Positions 17,421 to 28,300 of a DNA stretch of 64,000 bases are shown in pieces. Under the pieces are notes generated by a model. That model was not told the DNA's origin and searched no databases. It saw nothing but the letters and a program-made list of their open reading frames with translations. The position numbers and the translations under genes are program-made. Source of the DNA: Runella rosea (GTDB taxonomy: Bacteria > Bacteroidota > Bacteroidia > Cytophagales > Spirosomataceae); the NCBI RefSeq assembly GCF_003325355.1, contig NZ_CP030850.1:3224001-3288000 (forward strand). The letters run 5' to 3'. Numbering within the stretch: the first letter of the stretch is position 1; each line of letters opens with the position of its first letter.

Positions 17421-17870
17421 GATTTTAATGTTCTTAAATTGTTGGCTGTAATTATTTTAATTTTTTGTTTCTGGCTGTTTGTTTGTCTTAATGACATGAC
17501 AAAAGTGGCAGGTATTTTTGAGCTGAAAAAGGGAAATGGGATGAAGCGTAGGTTTTACGGGTCGAAGTGCATGAAAAATCATTTGAACGGAATTATATTC
17601 GGCAAAGTCTTTTTTAAGTCCTTGCAAATAGCCAAAATCAGACTTTAATAGTACACAATAGGGTATTTGTCAAAATATAATTTGGATTAAAATTATACAA
17701 CATACATAAAATATGGATTCATTTTAGCAATACCTCCAGCAGAACCTTCGTCAAAAGTGCCTTTTTGGTGCGTATGAACGCAAAAGAGTCCCGCTTTTTC
17801 AAAGGCGGGACTCTTCTTTTTTTGTGTTGAATGGTTAAGGAGTCAAAATTTTCTACTCATTATTCGGTGG
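17421..17870. other. Intergenic region, no gene seen
   Basis: These 450 bp hold the promoter region of the LMASLPT gene (read leftward) and, at the right, a terminator. A 69-codon frame on the + strand (17439-17648) has no recognisable features and is not called. Codon use and hydrophobicity there look random. Confidence 0.4.
17784..17824. terminator. Strong intrinsic terminator
   Basis: AAGAGTCCCGC (17784-17794) pairs perfectly with GCGGGACTCTT (17805-17815). A run of nine T follows in the + direction, and TTTTGCG in the minus direction. It is placed to end the minus-strand isomerase gene (stop at 17871). The better T run faces the other way, so it may also stop transcription entering from the left. 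Confidence 0.8.
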
Positions 17871-18758
17871 CTATACATCACAAATTTCCACGGCCTGTTT
17901 CAACGAAGCGATAGGGTCTGGGCGTTTGGGGATGAATTCCTGCGCCACATATCCTTGATAGCCCGTTTCTACAATGGCTTTCATGATGGCGGGGTAATTC
18001 AGTTCTTGCGTATCGTCGATTTCGGCGCGACCTGGTACGCCGCCCGTATGATAATGCCCGAAGTACTGATGGTCGCGCTTGATGGTGGCGATGATGTCGC
18101 CTTCCATAATTTGCATGTGATAAATATCGTAGAGTAATTTAAAACGCTCCGAGCCTACCCGTTTGCAAAGCTCAACGCCCCAAGCGCTTTTATCAGCCTG
18201 ATAGTCTTTGTGATTAACCCGGCTATTGAGAAGTTCCATGATAAGGGTGATTTTATATTTTTCAGCAGAGGGCATCAGCCGTTTGAGTCCAATGGTACAG
18301 TTTACCAAACCTTCTTCGTCAGAAATCCCTTTGCGGTTGCCCGAAAAACAAATGACAGTATTCAAGCCCGCCTCCACCAACTTAGGAAAAAGGGCTTCAT
18401 AACTCGCCACTAAATCATCATGATAAATCGGATTATTAAATCCTTTTTCGATACCCATGCCCGCACCGTTGGGCAGGGCGCACGTCAAGCCATGTTTTTG
18501 AATAATTGGCCAGTCGTTGGGTCCCAACAATTCGATGGATTGCAGACCCATGGCTTTTGCTTCGCGGGCAAGGTCTTCCAGTGGTATTTTGCTGTAGCAC
18601 CAGCGGCAAACCGACTGCTTGATTCTGCCTTTCAGCTCGGGTCCAAGGGCTTTATCGGACGCTGCAAAAGCTTCCGTCAGCGTCATAGGCGACGACAAAA
18701 GGGCAGCGCTGCCTACCATATTTTTCAGGGCAGCGCGGCGTGATGTGTTTATTGCCAT
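17871..18758 (-). CDS. Exported sugar isomerase-like TIM-barrel protein (hydroxypyruvate isomerase-like)
   Basis: This is a 295-residue protein of the xylose-isomerase-like TIM-barrel superfamily (AP_endonuc_2). It has a Tat-type signal, NTSRRAALKNM, followed by GSAALLSS. Barrel and metal-site segments include MGLQSIELLGPNDWP, the metal-ligand Glu in ITLIMELLNSRVNHKDY, LLYDIYHMQIMEGD, FGHYHTGGVPGR and YVAQEFIPKRPDP. This is close to hydroxypyruvate isomerase-type proteins. Tat export means it folds with its metal in the cytoplasm before transport. The true substrate is unknown; similar exported isomerases accompany sugar-oxidation genes. It has its own terminator. Confidence 0.88.
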   Translation of the reverse strand: MAINTSRRAALKNMVGSAALLSSPMTLTEAFAASDKALGPELKGRIKQSVCRWCYSKIPLEDLAREAKAMGLQSIELLGPNDWPIIQKHGLTCALPNGAGMGIEKGFNNPIYHDDLVASYEALFPKLVEAGLNTVICFSGNRKGISDEEGLVNCTIGLKRLMPSAEKYKITLIMELLNSRVNHKDYQADKSAWGVELCKRVGSERFKLLYDIYHMQIMEGDIIATIKRDHQYFGHYHTGGVPGRAEIDDTQELNYPAIMKAIVETGYQGYVAQEFIPKRPDPIASLKQAVEICDV

Positions 18759-18870
18759 AGTGAATCTTCGTTAATCATTGTTGGTTTCATTGCCAGCACT
18801 TTCTCTGACCAATTAAAGCATTTTCAAACAAGATATTACCCCTTTATTGTTAAAATCTCCCATAAAAAAC

Positions 18871-18896
18871 CTCGGCGAAACTCCCCGAGGCTTTTT
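18871..18896. terminator. Hairpin with T runs on both strands
   Basis: CCTCGG pairs with CCGAGG across a short loop, with six T following on each strand. No annotated gene ends here: the giant minus-strand gene has its own terminator 330 bp away, and no + gene precedes it. It could end an unannotated small transcript. Confidence 0.65.
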
Positions 18897-19223
18897 TAAT
18901 TACTAACCAATTGTAAAGTGCTTTCGCACCCGTTAAAATTATAGAAATTCTACCTTTTTTTCATTGAATATTTTAAAATGATAATAAGTTTTTGATTTGC
19001 TTCATTTCGTTAGAAAAATACAGCATATATTGACGAATATCTTTGTCCAGGAGTATTTTCAAGATGAAACCATCATGAACCTGTCATAAACTACCCTCCC
19101 CAAATGAGTATCAATCTGAGAACTTAAGCACGTCTATAAAATGAGTATTAACAATACCGTCAACATTATTGAAGGAAACCACGACCCATTAATTTTAGGG
19201 CACTTTCAGCTTAAATCGACATA

Positions 19224-19277
19224 AAAAAGCCTCCCTGTTTTTTTGAGTCTGAAACGATTCTCAAAATTACAGGGAGG
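19224..19277 (-). terminator. Intrinsic terminator of the giant surface-protein gene
   Basis: CCTCCCTGT (19230-19238) pairs perfectly with ACAGGGAGG (19269-19277), with inner GAG/CTC pairing. Six T follow on the minus strand, 41 bases past the stop at 19318. Confidence 0.8.
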
Positions 19278-19317
19278 TTCATTTTACACCCTAAAGCTCA
19301 GGATGACTCTCTTTTAA

Positions 19318-22300
19318 TTATTTTTTCTTTTTATTGATGGTGAAAGGAATACAAATTTGAGTCGGACAACAGTTATTTCCCGCCTCAATAATAATCGGAC
19401 AACAACCTTCCGCAGGACATTGTTGATTAGACGCCGTGAAGGTATAAGTACCCACCTCGCTGAATAGAACTGTATTTCCCGACACAATCGGCGTACTTCC
19501 TCCATCTTTGTACCATTGTACATTTGTTAGGTAAGCCGGTACACTGGCCTGAACCTTTTCTAGCGGACATAACTTAAATGGTACCGTAAAGCACTGTTGG
19601 TCGTTGTCATCTTCTACGTTATTCCCATTTCCAGGGGTAGAATCAATATCACCTTCATTGGTTTTTGTAATTTCGGCCGTATTGAAATGTACACCCTCCT
19701 GAATGGCTTTCACTTTATACGTAAGCGTGACGGTATCTCCACTGGCCGCAATGTTGCCAATATTCCAGATAATGACATTATTGGTGATAGCAGCCGTGCC
19801 ACGAGTGGATGTAAAACTTCCATTGATAAATTGTACCGAAGTGGCCAACGAGTCCGTAACTTCTACACCTGTTGCCAAAGTGGCTGACTGGTTGAAGACT
19901 TTAATGGTGTAGGTAAGTGTGTCTCCGAGTTGAGCAATCTTGGTGTTAATCAATTTTTTCAATGATAAGTCTACTTGTGCTGGTGGCGTCACCGTAATGA
20001 CCTCTGGGTCGTGGTCGTCCTCGTCTCCGCCCGTCAATCCGTTTTCGTTGATCACATCATTCTTCGGCGTGCCATCATTGGCTGGGTTATTATCAGGACT
20101 TGAATCCACATCAGTACCACCCGTCGCCGAGCTGATTTCCGCTAAGTTACTAATCGAACCCGTGAATCCTGTGCTCACAACAAAGGTGATGTCTCTTGTC
20201 GTGCTTTGACCAGCAGGTAAACTTGCAATCACCGTGTTGAGGGTCGCGACTCCAGCAGTGGCTGTCCAGTTGGCATCGTTCAAGGTCAATCCCGTTGGAA
20301 TGTAATCTGTTACTTGAATGTTCGTCGCATCGACGTTCCCTTGGTTGAACACCGTGATGGTGAACGTCACATTGCTACCCGCCACAACGCTCGCACTCTG
20401 GCCCGTGGCCAAGGTCTTGCGTAAGGCTAAGTCGAACACTGGCGCTGGCGTCACCGTAATTACCTCTGGGTCGTGGTCGTCCTCGTCTCCACCCGTCAAT
20501 CCGTTTTCGTTGATCACATCATTCTTCGGCGTGCCATCATTGGCTGGGTTACTATCAGGACTTGAATCTACATCAGTACCGCCCGTCGCCGAGCTGATTT
20601 CCGCCAAGTTACTAATCGAACCCGTGAATCCTGTGCTCACAACAAAGGTGATGTCTCTTGTCGTGCTTTGACCAGCAGGTAAACTTGCAATCACCGTGTT
20701 GAGCGTGGCGACTCCAGCAGTGGCTGTCCAGTTGGCATCGTTCAAGGTCAATCCCGTTGGAATGTAATCTGTTACTTGAATGTTCGTCGCATCGACGTTC
20801 CCTTGGTTGAACACCGTGATGGTGAACGTCACATTACTACCCGCCACAACGCTCGCACTCTGGCCCGTGGCCAAGGTCTTGCGTAAGGCTAAGTCGAACA
20901 CTGGCACGATACAAGTAGGAACCTCTATTTGAACGGTGTCTGCGCAATTATTCAAAGTATAAATAAATTGATAGGTACCTGCTACTGTCATTCCACTTAC
21001 AGCACCTGCATTTGTGACCGTCGCGGCGGCAGGATTACTGGCCAAAGTTGACCATACGCCCCCCGAAGGCGCGCCTGAGAGAGTAGCAGTTGTCGGTGAA
21101 ATGCCCGATGGAGGACACGTTAAAGTTTGATCGACTCCCGCATCTGGCTTCAGATTACGAACTACTGACACCGTATCTGTACAACCGTTAAGCGTATAGA
21201 TAAAATTATACGTGCCGTTGGCAGTCATGCCACTCACTGCACCTGCGCTGGTAACGGTAGCAGCGGCAGGGTTGCCAGCTTGTGCAGTCCATGTACCTCC
21301 CGCTGTAATGGCCGTCAACGTCGCCGTGGTCGTTGGTGCGCAGACACTTTGGTCGCTTCCGGCATCTGGTTTGGGATTGCGAACCACTGACACCGTATCT
21401 GTACAACCATTAAGCGTATAGATAAAATTATACGTGCCGTTGGCAGTCATGCCACTCACTGCACCTGCGCTGGTAACAGTAGCAGCGGCAGGGTTGCCAG
21501 CTTGTGCAGTCCATGTACCGCCCGCTGTAATGGCCGTCAAGGTTGCGGTGGTAGCAGGTGCACAAATGTTTTGGTTTGCTCCTGCATTTGGTTTGGGATT
21601 ACGAACCACCGACACCGTATCTGTACAGGTTTCTCCTCCACTTGTCACGGAATATATGAAACGATAAGTGCCATCAACCGTCATGCCAGCTACCGCACCC
21701 GCGTTCGTTATCGTTGCCGATACAGGGTTGCCCGATTGCGCATTCCACGTGCCGCCCGATGTTATCGCAGTCAACGTCGCCGTGGTTGTTGGTGAACAAA
21801 TACTCTGGTCGTTTCCTGCATTGGGTTTCACACATCCTTGGCAAGGCGAAACCGTCACCGATACCGTATCCGAACAATCGTTCAACGTGTAAATGAATTG
21901 ATATGTACCGGCCATACTCATGCCAGTCACTACACCAGCGTTTGTGACCATTGCCGAAGCAGGGTTACCTGATTGCGCCGACCATGTACCCCCCGAGGGA
22001 GCACCTGTCAAAGTCGTGGTCGTTTGAAGCGTGTTGGTCACGGGATTCACACAGGCCAACGTCTGGTCAGGGCCCGCATTGGGGGCGGGCGTTACCGTAA
22101 TGCTGTGACTGTCGGTGTTACTACAACCCGTGGTGGCATCGGTAAATTGGTAACTGAATGTCAAACTCGCAATGTTAAAACCAGCATTTAGCGTGGCCAC
22201 GTTGTTGCTGATGGTTACCGCTCCCACGGGTAAACCTTGTGGCAGAGTGAACGTCCCGCCCGCAGGGGAGCCTGTGAAACTCACTGGTAATTCATTCCCA

Positions 22301-25300
22301 CACACTAGCGTTGGACCTGTAATGCTCACCAAAGGACGAGGATTAATGCTTACAAGACCGCTGTCGGTTCGGCTACATTCTCCAAGTATTTGTGTATAGT
22401 AAATATAGAAACTCGTGGGGGCCGATTGGCCCAGTTGGGTCAGGGCGGCGGCTCCGCTCACGGTGGCTCCCGTGCCCGTATCACTCACCCCTGGACCGCT
22501 CCAAGTACCGTTCGTCCCTGAGGCGTCGGTATAAGTCAGGCTTTGATTTTCACAAATTACCGCTGGAGATAAATTAACTTGGATTGGCTGAGGATTACGA
22601 ATCACCGAGACGGTGTCTGTACAACCATTGAGCGTATAAATAAATTTATACGTGCCATTGGCGCTCATCCCACTCACTGCACCTGCGCTGGTAACGGTAG
22701 CAGCGGCAGGGTTGCCAGCTTGTGCAGTCCATGTACCTCCCGCTGTAATGGCCGTCAATGTCGCCGTGGTAGCAGGCGCACAAATGTTTTGGTTTGCTCC
22801 TGCATCTGGTTTGGGATTACGAACCACCGACACCGTATCTGTACAACCATTAAGCGTATAGATAAAATTATACGTGCCATTGGCGCTCATACCACTCACT
22901 GCACCTGCGCTGGTAACGGTAGCAGCGGCAGGGTTGCCAGCTTGGGCAGTCCATGTACCGCCCGCTGTAATGGCCGTCAAGGTCGCCGTGGTAGCAGGCG
23001 CACAAATGTTTTGGTTTGCTCCTGCATCTGGTTTGGGATTACGAACCACCGACACCGTATCTGTACAACCGTTAAGCGTATAGATAAAATTATACGTGCC
23101 GTTGGCAGTCATGCCACTCACTGCACCTGCGCTGGTAACGGTAGCAGCGGCAGGGTTGCCAGCTTGGGCAGTCCATGTACCGCCCGCTGTAATGGCCGTC
23201 AACGTCGCCGTGGTAGCAGGCGCACAAATGTTTTGGTTTGCTCCTGCATCTGGTTTGGGATTGCGAACCACTGACACCGTATCTGTACAACCATTAAGCG
23301 TATAGATAAAATTATACGTGCCGTTGGCGCTCATGCCACTCACTGCACCTGCGCTGGTAACGGTAGCAGCGGCAGGGTTCCCAGCTTGGGCAGTCCATGT
23401 ACCTCCCGCTGTAATGGCCGTCAAGGTCGCCGTGGTCGTTGGTGCGCAGATACTTTGGTCGCTTCCGGCATCTGGTTTGGGATTGCGAACCACTGACACC
23501 GTATCTGTACAACCGTTAAGCGTATAGATAAAATTATACGTGCCGTTGGCGCTCATGCCACTCACTGCACCTGAGCTGGTAACGGTAGCAGCGGCAGGGT
23601 TGCCAGCTTGTGCAGTCCATGTACCGCCCAATGTAATGGCCGTCAAGGTTGCTGTGGTAGCAGGCGCACAAATGTTTTGGTTTGCTCCTGCATCTGGTTT
23701 GGTATTTGTAATTTGTACAGTTATATCTCTAAAGCACGTACCATCAGATCCGAACAAGCGTACGGTATAACTCTGAGTTGTATTGAAAGGAATGATAAGA
23801 TTTGAGACGATGATACCGCTACCAGGGATGACAGATGCCGAGGCATAGGTCTTATTACCAGTGTAGGTGTTACCAAGTGAATAATCGTAACGAGCATTAG
23901 AAGTAACATTTGTCAAACGAATTGTTCCTGTCTGAGTATCGCAGTTAAAGAAAGCTTCTGAAATAGCCGATGGAGTGTCGTTGAAAGTTACAGTAACAGG
24001 CTTAATTGTCGAGCAAGTACCATCAGAAGCTTTTATGTAATAGGTTCCCTGAGCATTTACGGGATTAGGAGCCGCAATAGTTGCTGAAGCATTCAGCCAA
24101 TAAGAAAGAGAGGAACCGGTCGTTGAAACAACTCCATTTGCCAAATTAATTGTGGCTGTTCCGTTGTCATTTTGACAAGCTGATAGATCCTGAACAGTAA
24201 GGGAGGGAGAAGGCAAAACCTGCACCAGAACATCATCCGTAAAGACACACCCCGAAGCACTATAGTATTTCAAAGTAAACGTAGTGTTTTGAGTTGGACA
24301 TACTGTTGGTCGTGCTGAGTTAGCTGCAGAAATGACCGTTCCTGATGATGAAGACCATTCATAATTAATACCCGCAACTGCATCGATTCCCAGAGTGGTG
24401 CATGTACCGTTACAGATTTGAGCATCTAATCCAGCAATCCCTTCTATTTTCTTTCCGATCGTTACTGTAGTTGACGCCATCGATTGGCAGCCCGCACCGT
24501 AGGTTACAGTAGCAGTGTATGTGTATGAACCCGCAGGCGCAGCCGAAAGATCTATTGTTGGATTTATGGCAGTTGGACTACTTAAGTAAGCAAGTGCCTC
24601 CACTGGCGACGCCGACCATGAAACTGTGCCGCTGACAGCCGAGGGATCATTCAGAGGCAGAACTGCCGTTTGGCCTTCACAAAATGAAAGCGAACTTGGC
24701 AAACTTGCCGAATAAGCCGCCGCAGGAACAGTTATAGGAAAAGTAAGCGTACAACCCGAAATATGAGTGGCTGTAAGCGTATAAGTAGTTGTGATGGCAG
24801 GTTCAACACTAATCGTGGCAAAACCTGTAGTATAACCCTTCAAACCATCTAATTTGTCCCATGAATAACTCCATTCTGTTCCAGGGACGTTGTTAACTCC
24901 TATGGTTACGGGTCCTGAGCAAGGTGCCGCAGGGTTGGGAGTTACGGTTGGAGTTGTCGCCGCTGAGATGGTCACATTCCGAGACGTACTGCAACTTCCC
25001 TGAGATATCACAACGGTGTAAGTGCCAACAGCATTGACCGTTACGGCACTACCAGTCGTCGAGCCTACAATGCCCGGCCCCGACCAAGCATAGGTCAGAT
25101 CACTGGGACTTACAGGTCCAATGATAACTTGTCCGCCGCTGCATAAGCTAAAGGCGGGGGGAATAGTAACGGCGGGTGTAGCCGCAGCCCTAAAAACTAC
25201 GGTATCAGACAAGGTACAATTTGCTGAAGTTTGGCCATTAGTAGCCGTTAAAATTAAGGTAATGGTTCCTCCCGCACTTGTAGCTGGAAGTGTAGCGGTT

Positions 25301-28300
25301 GTTTGAGCCGCAGTGGCATTACCAAAAGAAACCCCTGCTGAAGGAATGGCCGTCCATTGATATGAATAGCCAGGTAAAGCTGCTAATCCTCCGATATTAA
25401 CCGTAGTTCCTGAAACACAGAAAGTAGCATTATTTCCTGCATTGACCTGTACTGGTGTGACAACCAATTGAACTGTATCCTGTACAGAACAGCCGGTAGT
25501 AGTATCGGTTACTGTCACAAACATGATTTGGTCAGCAATTAAGCTTTTTATTGTGGGCAAAGCTGAGATGGAATCAGCCTGATTTACAAGCAACGAAACA
25601 GGCTCCCATTTATAGATTAGATTAGGGTTGGCAGCGGGGCCCTGAATAGTATATGGACTTCCCTGACATACAGATTGGGGAGAAATGTATGTTACATTTG
25701 GCTTACCAATCGCCGCGGGAAAGACTTTAATATCTACTCTGCACGTATCTGAACCTGGATTAATAATTGTAAGACGATAACTCACCGCCGTTAATCCGGT
25801 TGGATTGGCAAAGACCTGATTCGAATGTGGACCACCATCGGTTAGTGGTTGATTAGTATAAATATCAAACAATTCATTGTTAAGAGGTTGCCCATCCAAT
25901 CGAGACCAAATATAGGTCCCACCGCTAGTGTATTGAATCGGCCCAATTTTATTGGTTGCTCCACCACAAACAATAGTAGGTAAGGCCCCTATGGCTAATG
26001 CACATAATCCACCATCTCCTGCATTACCGCAAATACAATAATTTAAAAATGCGGTATCGGTGCGCATACAGGCTGGATTGGCCGTATTTTGACTGGTCCG
26101 AATCAATTGGATAGTATATGTGCCGTTAGCTCTTCCTAAGGAGGCAGTCAAAAAACTAAAATCAGTTACTGATCCTGTTGGGTTAGCAAGTCCGTTGGTC
26201 ACATCAGTTGGGCTGGGAAGACCCGTCGTTGCAGTTCCTGGTACAATAATAGCCTGCCAAGAGTACGCAATCCCTGGCTCAGAAATAGTTCCAATGTTAG
26301 GTAAGCCCAGTCCCCGGGTCGTATCGCAACCGTTTTGTAAACAAATTTTGATTTGGAATGACTGATTGGGCGTGCGATAAACCGTTACTTGCTGCGTGGT
26401 ATATTGTACACAACTAGTGGTTCCGTTTTGGGCTTTGAGCGTATAACTGGTCACATTTACCCCTGCTGGAGCATATGCAGTAGTCACTATGGGATTGGGT
26501 ACATTTGTGGCGGTCAATCCTAAGCCCGGTGCCCACTCATAAGTGACACCCGTTTGTGCTGTAATACCTTGTCCAAGGATGGCTGTATCTCCCTGACACA
26601 GCGAGAGCGCGGGTAACGACGGCAATGGGTTGACACTTTGGTTTGACACGGTAATGGTATCTACCGGACAACCATTCAATGTCAGGTAGTAGTCAGCTGA
26701 AGCTCCAACAGCTGGCAATATTGAAAGTGTTGGCGACAAAACCGAGGGATTGCTTAGGCCCGTTGTAGGACTCCAACTCAATATATTATTAGCATAATTG
26801 GCGTATTCTGTGACCAATGAACTGGGCCCAAAAGTGACCGAGCTTGCTCCACAGGTATACAAAATTCGGCTGCCAGCATTTACTTTTAAATGTTCGGCAT
26901 TGAGGGTATCAAAACTTATACACCCACGGGAGTCGGTAACCTGCAATAGATATTGACCAGGTTGTGAAATACTCAAATTAATGACTCCCGGAGCCGATGC
27001 CAATGTCCCAGACTGGCCAGCAACTACAGTTACTAAATCCGTAAATGTGGTTAGCTTATAGTTATAGGGACCTTGGTTACCGTCAATACTTGGGCTCAAG
27101 TTGGCGCTTACGGCCAATGTACTTCCCTTGCAAAACCCATATTTTTTGGCAGATAAGTCAGTTGTATGGGTTTGATTAGTTGAAAACGTAAGTGAAATGA
27201 CATTGCTGGCATAAGCTACATCACAGCTCGGCACACAGTTCGCTGCTATGTCGAAAGACGTTTGGCGGACTAAGCGGCGATAGTAATACGTTCCCGGTGA
27301 AGCAGGATTTGCCGGGACATAATCTTCTACATCTGTGTTTGAGATATTAGTCCAAGGGCCTGACGGCGCAGTAGCTACTTGCCATTGATAGTGAAGAGGC
27401 GTAGGGGCAGGGTTACCAGCAACGTTTCCGGCTAGTATCGGCGTGAGGTAACTTGCTTTTGTTCCGTCAATAGCCAACGCTCCAGAACCGCTACAGAACG
27501 TAGTAATGGCCGGGGTAGCAAGTTGATTCGTTCCCGTCTTTAGAATAGGATAGTTGAATTTTGTTAAAAAACCGTCAGAAACAATACTGGTAACAGAAAC
27601 ATCGAAGCCCGAAAGCGTGGCAGTGCCATTGTCGTTATAGGCCAATGGGGTCACGGGAAATCCCGTACCGGGCAATATTGCACCTACAATATAGGCATTG
27701 CAGTTTTGGTCCAGTTCTAGGTCATTTAATGCGGTTCTTGAAGAACTCTGTGTATTTTGGTCTGAAAGGAAGGTACCATAAATGGTTTTTTGAAAGTTAC
27801 AATCGGCTATTCCGTAATAAGCACGTTCCTTTTGGTTTATAGCGACCGTTTGAATTGCGCCCGGTGTAATTACCGGCAAATTTTCAATTCCCGCGAATTC
27901 CCCGCCTGAAACTAATGCATGCAATCTTCCAAAGTTATCAACTCCCAATCTGGTAAAAATATCATTATCATTCGGTCCTGTAAACGCAAAAGGCGTAGAA
28001 ACGGATTTTAAGGTGGTCAAATCAGCATCAAATACCTGTACCCGACCTGAAGCAGTATTCATGGTTATAACATCTCCATTGACAGGATTCGTCGTAATTG
28101 TACCTGTTAGTCCTCCAAGATACGTCGATGCGGTTATATTTCCGTTTTTATCTAAACGCATAATATAAGAAGAGTCAAGTGCCGTTTTAGCGGCATTTAC
28201 CGGCGGTGTTGGTAATGACAATAAATTTGTGGCGCTCTGTAAATAGTAAAGATCTCCCGAATTAGAGAGAGCACTGGCAGATTTTGTCTGGAACTGATAA

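Larger units (their letters stand above)
18759..19317. other. 559-bp intergenic region with two hairpin terminators
   Basis: The region holds the promoter of the isomerase gene at its left end, a bidirectional hairpin (18871-18896), and the terminator of the giant gene (19224-19277). The stretch between them (18900-19220) is AT-rich. It contains a 27-codon frame on the + strand (19141-19224) of unknown significance. Confidence 0.45.

Noticed and set aside
17439-17648. 69-codon + strand frame with a hydrophobic start
   Set aside because: It lies in the promoter region of the LMASLPT gene and shows no domain or convincing start signal.
22579-23274. 231-codon frame on the + strand, plus many ~69-codon frames at 21212-23527
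   Set aside because: They lie opposite the 222-bp repeats of the minus-strand giant gene and repeat with the same period; a repeat without stops in one frame creates them automatically.
20925-23705. Direct repeats that might suggest a CRISPR array
   Set aside because: Units are 222 bp, coding and contiguous, with no short repeat-spacer structure and no cas genes.
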